Positions 1 to 8,288 of a DNA stretch of 32,110 nt are shown here, piece by piece. Position numbers and translations under genes: made by a program. The DNA lies in the NCBI GenBank assembly GCA_022562495.1, contig JADFPE010000018.1, forward strand, positions 1 to 32,110, read 5' to 3'. A model generated the notes under the pieces. That model was not told the DNA's origin and searched no databases. It saw nothing but the letters and a program-made list of their open reading frames with translations. Position 1 is the stretch's first letter. Each line of letters starts with the position of its first letter. This DNA is from Acidobacteriota bacterium (GTDB taxonomy: Bacteria > Acidobacteriota > Vicinamibacteria > Vicinamibacterales > UBA8438).

Positions 1-153
1 GGGCCCCGCGTCGCGCCGGCGGGGGTTCGGGGCGCAGCCCCGTCTAGGGACGCGGACGGCCACGGCGCGCACGGCGCGCCGCGCGGGCGGGGCGTGGGGC
101 TGTGGGGGTCCCCGCGTCGCGCCGGCGGGGGTTCGGGGCGCAGCCCCGTCTAG
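1..153. repeat. Doubled GC-rich hairpin repeat element
   Basis: A 44-base stretch at 4-47 recurs exactly at 110-153. Each copy ends in a short hairpin, CGGGGC-GCA-GCCCCG (28-42 and 134-148), followed by GTCTAG. The spacer is rich in GCGCGC and contains GGGGTCCCCGCG (105-116). A similar arrangement, with two hairpin units around a GCGCGC-rich spacer and the same GGGGTCCCCGCG 12-mer, occurs at 22433-22549, so this looks like a dispersed REP-like element. It lies directly before the first gene, whose apparent in-frame upstream extension (from 102) is only translated repeat. Part of the element may continue beyond the window edge. Confidence 0.75.
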
Positions 154-158
154 TAAAG

Positions 159-1727
159 ATGCCTAGCACCCGTTACGACATCATCATCATCGGCAGCGGC
201 GCTGGGGGTGGCACGTTGGCGCACGCCCTCGCCGACACGTCCGCGGAAATCCTGCTTCTGGAGCGTGGTGACTTCGTGCCGCAGGAGCCGGAGAACTGGG
301 ACCCGGCGGCGGTGTGGCAACACAAGCGCTATCAAACGACGGAGACCTGGACCGATGGCGACGGGAACGCGTTTCGGCCCTACACCCACTACTGCGTGGG
401 CGGCAACACGAAGTTCTGGGGCAGCGTCCTCTATCGATTGCGCCGCGAAGACTTCGGCGCTGTCGAGCACGTGGACGGGGTCTCGCCGGCCTGGCCGATC
501 GACTACGACACGCTGGAGCCCTACTACGCGCGAGCCGAGCGGTTGTATCACGTGCATGGCGAGAGCGGCAGCGACCCTACAGAGGTGCCACGCGGTCCGT
601 TTCCATACCCGGCTGTGCCGCACGCCGACGAGATGGCCCACTACGTGGAGGCGCTCCGTCGGCAGGGGCTGCATCCGTCGCCGCTTCCACTGGGGCTCCG
701 GAACCCGGGAGAGCCCGAGGGGTGCATCCTGTGCAACACGTGCAACTCGTTTCCCTGTCGGATTGGCGGGAAGAGCGACGCCGACGTCTGCTGTGTGCAG
801 CCGATCGAAAACCGGCCGAACGTCACGCTCTGGACCAACGCCCATGTCCGACGGGTGCTGACCGACGCCCCTGGCCGGCGGGTCGAGGCCGTGGAGGTGG
901 AGCGCGGGGGGGAGACCCAGCGTGTCGAGGCGCCGCTGGTGGTGCTCTCCTGCGGGGCAGTGAACTCGGCGGCGCTGCTGCTGCGCTCGTCCACCGACCG
1001 GCACCCGGATGGGCTGGCCAACTCGTCAGGGCTGGTCGGGCGTCGCTATATGGCGCATCTGGCCACCATGATGCAGGGTTTTCACCCGTTTCGGAAGAAT
1101 GGCGTCGTGTTTCAGAAGACGGTGGCGATCAACGACTTCTATCTGCGGGGGCCGGAGGAGGACTATCCACTGGGGCAGATCCAGTCGCAAGGCCGTACGC
1201 ACGGGGTGATGGCGCAGACGGCCGTTCCCTGGATCCCGCTCTGGGCCTACAACGCGTGGGTGGAGCGCGGTGTCGATTGGCTCGCGATGACCGAGGATCT
1301 GCCGCGCGCGGAGAACCGGGTCACCGTCGATCCGGACGGCAACATCCGTCTCACCTACCGTCCCAACAACGTGCCCGCCCACGACCGGCTGGTGAGAGAG
1401 GTCAAGCGGATGCTGCGTCGACTCGGGTTCTGGGTCGTGATTACCGCCTCCGACAAGGGTGTTCGGATCTCAGCGCTGGGGGCGCGAGATCTGCCCATTG
1501 GGTACAGCGCGAAGGAGAAGAACACCACGCATCAATGTGGGACGCTGTGCTTCGGTACGGACCCGCGCCAGTCGGTGCTCGATCCCTATTGCCGGTCTCA
1601 CGACATCGAGAATCTGTTCGTCGTCGATGCGTCGTTCTTTCCATCGTCGGCCGCCGTCAATCCCGGATTGACCATTGCGGCGCAGGCGCTCAGAGTGGCA
1701 GACCACATCAAAGAAACGGAGCTGTAG
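159..1727 (+). CDS. GMC-family FAD-dependent oxidoreductase
   Basis: A 522-residue flavoprotein of the glucose-methanol-choline oxidoreductase type, expected to oxidise an alcohol or sugar. The N-terminal FAD fold shows YDIIIIGSGAGGG (residues 6-18). The C-terminal signature is present: His458 in TTHQCGTLCFG, Asn501 in SAAVNPGLT, and the ENLFVVDASFFPSS segment before it, matching the His/Asn active-site pair of the family. A Cys-rich stretch, CILCNTCNSFPC, lies near residues 190-201 with a CC pair soon after. No signal peptide is visible. ATG 159 is preferred because upstream codons lie in the repeat element; no strong ribosome-binding site is seen. A VOC gene follows after 25 bases, probably in the same operon. 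The substrate cannot be read from sequence. Confidence 0.9.
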   Translation: MPSTRYDIIIIGSGAGGGTLAHALADTSAEILLLERGDFVPQEPENWDPAAVWQHKRYQTTETWTDGDGNAFRPYTHYCVGGNTKFWGSVLYRLRREDFGAVEHVDGVSPAWPIDYDTLEPYYARAERLYHVHGESGSDPTEVPRGPFPYPAVPHADEMAHYVEALRRQGLHPSPLPLGLRNPGEPEGCILCNTCNSFPCRIGGKSDADVCCVQPIENRPNVTLWTNAHVRRVLTDAPGRRVEAVEVERGGETQRVEAPLVVLSCGAVNSAALLLRSSTDRHPDGLANSSGLVGRRYMAHLATMMQGFHPFRKNGVVFQKTVAINDFYLRGPEEDYPLGQIQSQGRTHGVMAQTAVPWIPLWAYNAWVERGVDWLAMTEDLPRAENRVTVDPDGNIRLTYRPNNVPAHDRLVREVKRMLRRLGFWVVITASDKGVRISALGARDLPIGYSAKEKNTTHQCGTLCFGTDPRQSVLDPYCRSHDIENLFVVDASFFPSSAAVNPGLTIAAQALRVADHIKETEL

Positions 1728-1752
1728 CTGCTAGACACCCAGGAGACCTGTT

Positions 1753-2295
1753 GTGCGCGCACGATCCTTCAGTCACTGCGGCATCACCGTGTCCGACTTC
1801 AACAAGGCGGTCCGTTTCTACTGGGATGTCTTTGGTTGTCCCCTCGTGGGCGTGTCCGACCAACCACCCGACCGGATCCGGTCCTTCTTCGGGGTCGATG
1901 CCACGCAGCCGACCTGCAAGACCGGCTGGATCCGCGTGCCCGGCGGCGCGGTGATCGAGATCTTCGAGTTTCGGCCTTACCAGCCGCCCATCGAGACGCC
2001 GTGGAATCGTGTGGGGCTGACGCACATCTGCTTCAATGTCCGGAACACGCAGAAGTGGCATGACTACCTGGTCGGCAAAGGGGTCGAGATTGTCGCGATG
2101 CCCGAGCAGTCGCCCAACGGCGGCCAGTGGTTCTTCTTTGTAAAGGACCCCGACGGCAATCTGATTGAGCTCACCGAATTGGGGGCCAAGAACGACATCC
2201 TGCTCCGCTGGTTCGGACCACTCGGCGGATGGCTTGCCCGGCGCGGTCTGGTGCGAGACTACCGGGAATACTACGAGCCGTCCGCAACCGAGTAG
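1753..2295 (+). CDS. VOC-superfamily (glyoxalase/dioxygenase-like) protein
   Basis: A 180-residue protein with two beta-alpha-beta-beta-beta halves typical of the vicinal oxygen chelate superfamily. The usual metal-ligand positions are filled: His8 (SHCGITVSD), Glu69 (VIEIFEF), His91 (GLTHICFNV) and Glu139 (DPDGNLIEL), so it should bind a divalent metal. The GTG start at 1753 is set by AGGAGA at 1741-1746. It sits 25 bases after the GMC oxidoreductase, which suggests a shared transcript and perhaps a shared substrate. Members act as glyoxalases, ring-cleavage dioxygenases, epimerases or resistance proteins; the exact reaction is not evident. About 200 bases of apparently featureless DNA separate it from the convergent gene. 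Confidence 0.85.
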   Translation: MRARSFSHCGITVSDFNKAVRFYWDVFGCPLVGVSDQPPDRIRSFFGVDATQPTCKTGWIRVPGGAVIEIFEFRPYQPPIETPWNRVGLTHICFNVRNTQKWHDYLVGKGVEIVAMPEQSPNGGQWFFFVKDPDGNLIELTELGAKNDILLRWFGPLGGWLARRGLVRDYREYYEPSATE

Positions 2296-2492
2296 TGGTG
2301 GTCGCGGGCGGGTGGCCCCCGCAAGACGCTGGGCTGTATCACTCCAGCTGATCGACTGGCGACCACTGTTGCAGTGACCGGGTGAACTCGCCGCGGCCTG
2401 GTTCGCTTCGGTGACCGCGTCGATACCTTCCGGGTCTTCGCGTTCTTCAAGGCGCACCGCCGTCCATTCGATCGCACCCTGTGCCGGGCAAG

Positions 2493-4265
2493 CTACTGTC
2501 TTAGAACATAGATCCGGATGTCGCCGTCTGTGAAGGTGAGCTGGAGTGCCGGGGACCGCTCGATCAAGCCCAGACGGATGTCGCTCATCAGGTGGCCTTC
2601 GACGATTATGTGGCTGACGCCGACCTCGCGCAGGTAGTCGATTGACGCCCGGTTGGGAAACTCCAGCATCGCCTCGACATGGCGCCGGTAGCTCTGGGGC
2701 GTGAACCCCGAGTAGCCGTTGAGCATCGGCTTGAATGACCGGGTCGAGTAGAGCATGTAGCGCGCGTTGAGGAACACCGACTCCGGCGGATAGAACGGAA
2801 AGAAGGCCAGCACGGCGCTGTCGCCGGTGCTCCGCAATTCGTCCCACGCGGCCGGAATCCCCGGGTATTCGGTGTAGCTGATTGGGGCCCGCAGGGCCTC
2901 CGCGTGTACGCCGACCAAGATCGCCGCACCCAGCGGGAGGACGACCTTGCGGGCCGCGGGCATGGTGGCCCGCACGAACGCGTGTCTGAGTTTCAGCCAC
3001 CCGAACCCTGCCAGAATCGCGATGGCGACGAGCCAGAGTTGTCCGAACCGTGACGCGCCGCGGATCCCGGTCATTAGCGGAAAGACCTCGTAGAGCACCG
3101 CATACCCCGGAAACGCAGGACCGAACGAGAGCGCAAAGGCGGCGACCCCGAACGCCACGGCCATGCGCGCTCGGACGTCTCGAAACGCAACGCCCGACCC
3201 AATGGCGACGGCGGCCAGGCTCAGCGCGAGGACACCCGGGAAGAGCGAGTCACCCCCGTAGCCGTAGAACGTGTGGCTCCAGGCGTCGAAGTGCAAACGG
3301 CCACCAGTCGCCAAGTAGTTGGTGATGTGCGCCGAGTACAGACTGACCTCCTCCAGGCTCCGTGTCAGTCCCTGCTCGCGGCTGACGGTCCAGTACGGAA
3401 CGAGGAACGGCAGCATCGCCACCCCGGCGACCACGCCGGCCAGCGCCGCGTAGGGCACGAAGGACCGTCGGGTCCGCACCATCCATTCCCTGGGCCTCGC
3501 GGCGGCCCCAGCCACCATCGCCACCGTCGTGAACAGCAGCCAGTAGCCGCTCGTCAATGCCTGCAGGACGAACCATCCTGACAGCGACAGGGCATGCCGG
3601 ACGGAGGGAACGCGCATCAGGCGATCCAGCGCCCACAACGCCAGCGGCAGGAACTCGACATGCTGGTCCTGGATCTGGGGAAAGCGCGTCAGGGTAAACG
3701 AGTTGAACGCCACCAGCGACCCGCTGATCAGCCCAGCCATGCGGCTGCTGGTCCATCGATGGATCACCAGACTCATCACCCAGCCGGTCGATGCGAAGCC
3801 CGCCATGAGCAGGAGGTTGTAGGCGAGCACCGGGGAGACGCCGGCCCAGATCAGGGGCGCCACGACGATGCCGGGAATGAACAGGTGGTCCGAGTAGGCG
3901 AGCGTCAACCGATCGGGATAGAAGATGTTCGCGTCGAAGAGGTGGAGCGGGTCGCGCACGATCTGGTGCGCCAGCCACGCGAGCGTCCACTCGTGCAGGA
4001 CGGTGTCGAGGTTGTCGTTGCGGGACAGGGTGCCCGGCGCGCTCGCCAGCGGCCAGGTGTGCAGCACCGCCAGCACCACGAACACCGCCAGGCTGACCCA
4101 GACGAACCGGCGGCGGCGGTCCGGTCCCGGCTCGATGGCGGCAGCGTCCGGCCGTGTCTTATCGGGCGTCGCCACTGGAAGAGGCCCGGGGAGGGTTGCT
4201 GGCACGTGTGGACACGGTAGCGTTTGGTTCCTGTCGTCGCAGGGGCGCGCTCGACGGCCGACCAC
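2493..4265 (-). CDS. Multi-span membrane protein, GT-C glycosyltransferase-like
   Basis: A 590-residue integral membrane protein. A charged N-terminal tail (about 50 residues) leads into a first membrane segment (FVWVSLAVFVVLAVL), then a luminal-type loop with an acidic NDNLDTVLHEW stretch, many further hydrophobic segments, and a soluble C-terminal domain of about 130 residues ending RIYVLRQ. This layout is that of polyprenyl-phosphate-sugar-dependent GT-C enzymes and YfhO-like proteins, but I cannot assign a named family. The GTG start at 4265 lies 6 bases past the stop of the aminotransferase gene; it lacks a clear ribosome-binding site and a start tens of codons downstream is possible. 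Position after a sugar aminotransferase suggests a role in glycan or glycolipid assembly. Confidence 0.75.
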   Translation of the reverse strand: MVGRRARPCDDRNQTLPCPHVPATLPGPLPVATPDKTRPDAAAIEPGPDRRRRFVWVSLAVFVVLAVLHTWPLASAPGTLSRNDNLDTVLHEWTLAWLAHQIVRDPLHLFDANIFYPDRLTLAYSDHLFIPGIVVAPLIWAGVSPVLAYNLLLMAGFASTGWVMSLVIHRWTSSRMAGLISGSLVAFNSFTLTRFPQIQDQHVEFLPLALWALDRLMRVPSVRHALSLSGWFVLQALTSGYWLLFTTVAMVAGAAARPREWMVRTRRSFVPYAALAGVVAGVAMLPFLVPYWTVSREQGLTRSLEEVSLYSAHITNYLATGGRLHFDAWSHTFYGYGGDSLFPGVLALSLAAVAIGSGVAFRDVRARMAVAFGVAAFALSFGPAFPGYAVLYEVFPLMTGIRGASRFGQLWLVAIAILAGFGWLKLRHAFVRATMPAARKVVLPLGAAILVGVHAEALRAPISYTEYPGIPAAWDELRSTGDSAVLAFFPFYPPESVFLNARYMLYSTRSFKPMLNGYSGFTPQSYRRHVEAMLEFPNRASIDYLREVGVSHIIVEGHLMSDIRLGLIERSPALQLTFTDGDIRIYVLRQ

Positions 4266-4271
4266 GGGCGG

Positions 4272-5381
4272 CTAGGCGAGTTTGGTCGCCAGCGTACGTC
4301 GGATGACCTCGGCGATGCGGGCCGGGACCTCCTCCGGCATTTCCGGATAGACCGGCAGGGTCAGCGTGGCGGTGGCTGCCGCCTCGGCGCACGGATGGTC
4401 GCCTACCTGTCCGCCCAGGTCAGCATACGCCGGTTGCAGATGGACCGGCACTGGATAGTGGAGACCGGTCTGGATGCCTTCGGCGTCGAGTGCCTGATGC
4501 AGCGTGTCCCTGTGCGGGGTCTGCACCGCGTAGAGGTGATACACGTGACGGACGTCAGGTGGCACCGTCGGTGTCGTGACGCCCGTGTCGGCCAGCACCC
4601 GGTCGTAGGTGGCGGCGAGCCGGCGCCGGGCATCGGTCCATGCCGGCAGATGACGCAGCTTGACCCGGAGGATCGCCCCCTGAATGCCGTCCATGCGGTA
4701 GTTGAAGCCCGGTTGTGTGTGGTGGTAGCGGCGTTCCTCGCCCCAGCTCCGGAGCGAGCGAATCGTTCGGGCGTGCGTCTCGTCGTTGGTGACGACGATT
4801 CCCCCCTCGCCGTAGGCGCCGAGGTTCTTTCCTGGATAGAAGCTGAAACAGCCCAGGGTGCCTAGCCCGCCCACCCGTCGGCCTCGGTACTCGGCGCCAT
4901 GCGCCTGGGCCGCATCCTCGATCACCGTCAAGTCGTGATGACGGGCCAGCGTGAGCAGCGGGTCCATGTCTGCCGGCTGACCATACAGATGAACCGGGAC
5001 GATCGCCTTCGTGCGCGGGGTGATGGCGTCCGTCAACCGGTGGATGTCGATCGTGTACGCGAGTGGGTCGATGTCGACGAACACCGGCGTGGCGCCGGTG
5101 TACCGGATGGCCGCCACCGAGGCGATGAAGGTGAACGGCACGGTGATCACCTCGTCACCCGATCCGACCCCGGCGGCCAGCAGCGCCAGGTGCAGGGCGC
5201 TCGTGCCCGAGTTGACCGCGATGCCGTGGTCGGCGCCGCAATAGGTCGCGAACTCCTCTTCGAAGGCGGCCACGTCCGGCCCGAGGGAGAACCGGCCGCT
5301 GGCGAGCACCCTCAGGACGGCGGTGTCGATCTCGTCCTTGATCGAGGCATATTGGGCCTGCAGGTCGACGAGGGGGATCAC
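4272..5381 (-). CDS. DegT/DnrJ/EryC1/StrS-type PLP sugar aminotransferase
   Basis: A 369-residue fold-type I PLP enzyme of the nucleotide-sugar aminotransferase family. The opening IPLVDLQAQY is typical. PLP-binding features are visible: NSGTSALHLAL (residues 57-67), Asp156 and Gln159 in EDAAQAHGA, and the Schiff-base Lys185 in FSFYPGKNLGAYGEGG. It should transfer an amino group to a keto-sugar nucleotide, giving an amino sugar for surface polysaccharide. GTG 5381 is chosen because GAGGT lies upstream at a suitable distance and homology begins there; the longer in-frame reading is unconvincing. The start overlaps the stop of a small upstream ORF (GTGA), implying translational coupling. The acyltransferase gene is divergent, so together they could make an N-acylated amino sugar. 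Confidence 0.92.
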   Translation of the reverse strand: MIPLVDLQAQYASIKDEIDTAVLRVLASGRFSLGPDVAAFEEEFATYCGADHGIAVNSGTSALHLALLAAGVGSGDEVITVPFTFIASVAAIRYTGATPVFVDIDPLAYTIDIHRLTDAITPRTKAIVPVHLYGQPADMDPLLTLARHHDLTVIEDAAQAHGAEYRGRRVGGLGTLGCFSFYPGKNLGAYGEGGIVVTNDETHARTIRSLRSWGEERRYHHTQPGFNYRMDGIQGAILRVKLRHLPAWTDARRRLAATYDRVLADTGVTTPTVPPDVRHVYHLYAVQTPHRDTLHQALDAEGIQTGLHYPVPVHLQPAYADLGGQVGDHPCAEAAATATLTLPVYPEMPEEVPARIAEVIRRTLATKLA

Positions 5382-5545
5382 GGGCCGACCTCGGGGAGAA
5401 CCAGCTCGATGAGCTCGCCGCGGTGCTCCATCGCGAGGGTCGCCAGGGTAGGCATCACCCGCAGCCCGAGGGCGCGGTTGGTCACCATGTTCTGCACGGG
5501 GGTCGGCCTGATCTCGAAGCAACGAAAAAGGATATCACGGGGCAT
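5378..5545 (-). CDS. Small coupled ORF, 55 residues, unknown function
   Basis: A 55-residue ORF starting MPRDILFRCFEIRPTP and ending ELIELVLPEVGP. Two things argue that it is translated: GGGAG stands 7 bases before its ATG, and its TGA overlaps the GTG start of the aminotransferase gene in a GTGA arrangement. I do not recognise the protein, and it has no signal peptide or membrane span. It may be a leader that sets translation of the aminotransferase, a genuine small protein, or the tail of a decayed gene. It lies antisense to any long N-terminal extension of the divergent acyltransferase, so the two readings compete. Confidence 0.45.
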   Translation of the reverse strand: MPRDILFRCFEIRPTPVQNMVTNRALGLRVMPTLATLAMEHRGELIELVLPEVGP

Positions 5546-5584
5546 GGTATACTCCCGCCAGCGCGCGAGCCGCCCACAACCCCC

Positions 5585-6403
5585 TTGGCAGCCGAGTCTC
5601 CCTCTCCGCACGGCGACACAGCCTCTCGTGAGCCCGACCGCCGGATCACCGTCATCCAAGAGGAGCTCTTCGCGCCGGGGCAGACCAAGGTGCAGCGTTA
5701 TGCCACCCTGGTCGTGGGACAACCTGGCCTCTGGCCGCTGATCCGATACGAGGCGGTCACAACCTTGTGCGCATCGCTCCCAGGTGCGGTGGGGCTCTTC
5801 CTGCGGTCCAAGCTCTATCCATGGCTGCTGGGGCGGGTGGGACGGAACGTGGTCTTCGGGCACAATGTCGTGCTCCGGCACCCCCACAAGATCCGCATCG
5901 GCGACGACGTCGTCATCGACGACAACTGCTGTTTGGATGCCAAGGGCGCCGACAACCGCGGGATCACCATCGGCAGTGGCGTGTTCATCGGCCGGAACAC
6001 CATCCTGAGCTGTAAGAACGGCGACATCGAGATCGACGACCGGGCCAACATCGGCTTCAACTGCGAGATCTTCTCGGGCGGCCACGTCCGTCTCGGCAAG
6101 AACACGCTCGTGGCCGCCTACACCTACCTGGTCGGCGGCGACCATCTCCACGATCGCACCGATGTGCCGGTGCTCGACCAGGGACGGGTCGCCAAGGGGA
6201 TCGAGGTGGACGACAACGTGTGGCTCGGCGCTCACGTCGTCATCGCCGACGGCGCTCGGGTCGGTCGTGATGCGATCATCGGGGCCGGCGCGGTCGTCCG
6301 TGGGGAGATTCCACCGTTCCAGATCGCGGTCGGTATCCCGGCGAAGGTCATCCGGGACCGTCGGACCGGGCGCGATCGGCCGCCGGGGTTGGGAGCGCTG
6401 TGA
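5585..6403 (+). CDS. Left-handed beta-helix (hexapeptide-repeat) acyltransferase
   Basis: An acyltransferase with about ten hexapeptide-type turns: RIGDDVVIDDNC, ITIGSGVFIGRNT, IEIDDRANIGFNC, VRLGKNTLVAAYT, IEVDDNVWLGAHV and ARVGRDAIIGAGAVV. It ends in the IAVGIPAKVIRDR cap common to maltose O-acetyltransferase and colanic-acid acetyltransferase relatives. A GGDHLHD loop could supply the catalytic His. It probably moves an acetyl or acyl group from a CoA or carrier-protein donor to a sugar. The start is uncertain: no in-frame ATG lies between 5423 and the conserved core, so TTG 5585 is used here. GTG 5690 would cut off a segment (VIQEELFAPG) that looks conserved. The natural partner is the divergent sugar aminotransferase. 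Confidence 0.85.
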   Translation: MAAESPSPHGDTASREPDRRITVIQEELFAPGQTKVQRYATLVVGQPGLWPLIRYEAVTTLCASLPGAVGLFLRSKLYPWLLGRVGRNVVFGHNVVLRHPHKIRIGDDVVIDDNCCLDAKGADNRGITIGSGVFIGRNTILSCKNGDIEIDDRANIGFNCEIFSGGHVRLGKNTLVAAYTYLVGGDHLHDRTDVPVLDQGRVAKGIEVDDNVWLGAHVVIADGARVGRDAIIGAGAVVRGEIPPFQIAVGIPAKVIRDRRTGRDRPPGLGAL

Positions 6404-6713
6404 CAGGCTGCTGAAAGACCTCGGCGCTCCTCGGTGGACGACCTCATCCGCAATGGAGGTGCACGGCGACGGCAGGCCAACGCGCGGTCGCCATCATTCC
6501 GTCCCAAGCAGCTCCAATCGGATCATTTTGACCGCCGTCCTGGCCACCTCGTTCATCCGCTGGGTCGTTGCGGCACCTCGCTGGTAGAGGTGATGGAGCC
6601 TGTCCAACACCGGGAACGCCACGAGACTCCCGCTGGGCTCTGCGCGGCCAGGCCGGAGCCGCTGGCTCGGGATCCACTAGTAGCTGTGCGATGAACGACG
6701 CGGCTGGCCGACG
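6404..6713. other. Intergenic stretch, possible mobile-element remnant
   Basis: This 310-base stretch lies between convergent genes. No convincing gene is present. CAGGCTGCTGAAAGA directly after the acyltransferase stop resembles sequence often seen at the edges of bacterial insertion sequences, and the minus strand can encode a short peptide-like segment (LYQRGAATTQRMNEVAR), but no transposase domain is recognisable. A 12-mer GGATCCACTAGT is near 6669-6680. CCACTAG and CTAGTGG form a loose inverted repeat across the ankyrin gene stop, too far apart to be a normal terminator. Confidence 0.3.
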
Positions 6714-8198
6714 CTAGTGGTCCGGCTCGTCTTGTGCGCCCAATCGCCGGAGCAGATCCGCCGTGCTCGTGTGGTCGTTGTTGTTGTAGTTGCCGGTCAA
6801 CGGTTGGCGGGCTTCGGCCAGCGACAGCGGCGTCTGCTCTCGCGTGTTCTGCACGTTCACGTCGGCGCCATGGTCGGCGAGCAGCTGGATGATCGAGTTG
6901 TAGCCGAGTCGCGCGGCGTCGTGGAGGGGAGTGTCGCCCCTCTGGTTTGCGGCATTGACGTCGACACCCAGCTCGACGGCGAGTCGCGCGGCTTCCAGCG
7001 ACAATCGTTCGTCGAGACCGGGGTCGCGCGGCGGAATACCGGTCCGCGCGCGGCGGTTCTCGATGCCCGTGGGCAAGCCTACTGCCGCTTTCACCGCCGT
7101 GGTTCCGTCCTCCGGCGTCACGAGCGGATCGGCGCCGGCGTCCGCCAGCGCCCGCATGATGTCGACGTCGTCGGCGAACTTGGCGGCCAGCCAGAACGCG
7201 TTGGCGCCGATGTACTGAGAGCGCAGGCTGTAGTCGGCGCTGAAACGCCGCCCGGGCGTGCCGTGCAGCACCAGCGCGTTGGGCTCCGCGCCATGCGCGA
7301 GTAAGGTCCTCACCGTCTCGAGATCGGCTCTGAGGACGGCGGCGTGGAGCGCGGTGTATCCCGCGTCTGCGGCGTTGGGGTCCGCGCCTGCGTCCAGCAG
7401 ATACGCCGCGAGTGCGCCGTGGCCGCTGTGCACGGCCTGCACGAGCACGCTGGTGCCGGCCGCCGCCGTGTCGTTGACGTCGGCCCCGGCAGTCAGCAGG
7501 ACCCGGGCGATCTCGATGTCACCCTGACGCGCGGCAAACAGCAGCGGCGTCGATCCGCCGTGCGCCATCTCGAAGTCCCCGCTCGCATTTGTGTTGCCGG
7601 CGGTATTCTCGAGCTGGTGCCAGACATCGGAGCGCGCGTGCACGTTGGCGCCGTGCGCGATCAACGTGCGCGCCACGTCGGCATGCTGCTGTGCCACGGC
7701 CCACATCAGGGCGGTCTGTCCCCGAGCACCGGTCGCGTTCACGTCCGCCGAATGGGCGAGGAGCAGACTCACGGCCTCGGCGTTGCCGGCACGCGCGGCG
7801 CTCATCAACGGCGTCTCGCCTGATGACAAGGTGGCGTTCGGGTGTGCCCCCGCCTCGAGCAGCCGCTCGACCATGGCGGCGCTCCCGCTGAGGGAGGCCA
7901 GCCAGAGCGGCGTGGCGCCCAACTCGTTCGCCGCGTTCGCGTTCGCGCCGGCCCCAAGCAACACCACTGCAGTCTCCAGGTCGTTTCGGTGGGCCGCCCA
8001 GTGGAGGGCGGTTGCACCGTCCCCTTGGCGCGCGTTCACGTCGACGCCCTGTGCGAGAAGCGCGCGCACGCGGTCCGTGTCGGCGCGCTTGACTGCTTCG
8101 ATGAGTGGGTCTGCGGCGCCGGCCACCGCAGCGGAGGACACGCTCAGCGTCAGGACCGCCAGGAGCGGAATCAGCGATGTGCAAGGTGTGTGGGTCAT
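6714..8198 (-). CDS. Secreted ankyrin-repeat protein
   Basis: A 494-residue protein with a clear Sec signal peptide (MTHTPCTSLIPLLAVLTL, cleavage near AGAADP) followed by about eleven ankyrin repeats of roughly 33 residues. Clear units include GATALHWAAHRNDLETAVVLL, here broken only by normal repeat variation, GETPLMSAARAGNAEAVSLL, GQTALMWAVAQQHADVARTL and GDTPLHDAARLGYNSIIQLL. Two longer inserts interrupt the array, one after HARSDVWHQLE and one after GTPGRRFSADY. Ankyrin arrays bind other proteins, and the signal peptide places this one outside the cytoplasm. The target is unknown. GGAGAGG before ATG 8198 supports the start. Such proteins are abundant in soil and host-associated bacteria, and no specific partner is implied by the neighbours. 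Confidence 0.92.
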   Translation of the reverse strand: MTHTPCTSLIPLLAVLTLSVSSAAVAGAADPLIEAVKRADTDRVRALLAQGVDVNARQGDGATALHWAAHRNDLETAVVLLGAGANANAANELGATPLWLASLSGSAAMVERLLEAGAHPNATLSSGETPLMSAARAGNAEAVSLLLAHSADVNATGARGQTALMWAVAQQHADVARTLIAHGANVHARSDVWHQLENTAGNTNASGDFEMAHGGSTPLLFAARQGDIEIARVLLTAGADVNDTAAAGTSVLVQAVHSGHGALAAYLLDAGADPNAADAGYTALHAAVLRADLETVRTLLAHGAEPNALVLHGTPGRRFSADYSLRSQYIGANAFWLAAKFADDVDIMRALADAGADPLVTPEDGTTAVKAAVGLPTGIENRRARTGIPPRDPGLDERLSLEAARLAVELGVDVNAANQRGDTPLHDAARLGYNSIIQLLADHGADVNVQNTREQTPLSLAEARQPLTGNYNNNDHTSTADLLRRLGAQDEPDH

Positions 8199-8288
8199 GC
8201 GCCTCTCCGTTGAGAGCCCTGTAGAGCCCTCATACTACCCCAAAGCCGATCACCTGGCGCTCGTCCGCATGCTCCTTCACGATTCGGG

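Noticed and set aside
314-1954. 546-codon frame overlapping the GMC oxidoreductase
   Set aside because: Ala/Arg/Gly-rich shadow in the +2 frame; the GMC motifs are in the other frame.
1708-3000. 430-codon minus-strand frame across the VOC gene and membrane-protein gene
   Set aside because: Low-complexity shadow; it crosses genes with strong family motifs.
5423-5584. Long N-terminal extension of the acyltransferase from ATG 5423
   Set aside because: His/Pro/Gly-rich extension lying over the aminotransferase leader region, with no family similarity.
6666-6720. Inverted repeat CCACTAG...CTAGTGG as terminator
   Set aside because: The 33-base gap, short stem and lack of a T-run make termination unlikely.
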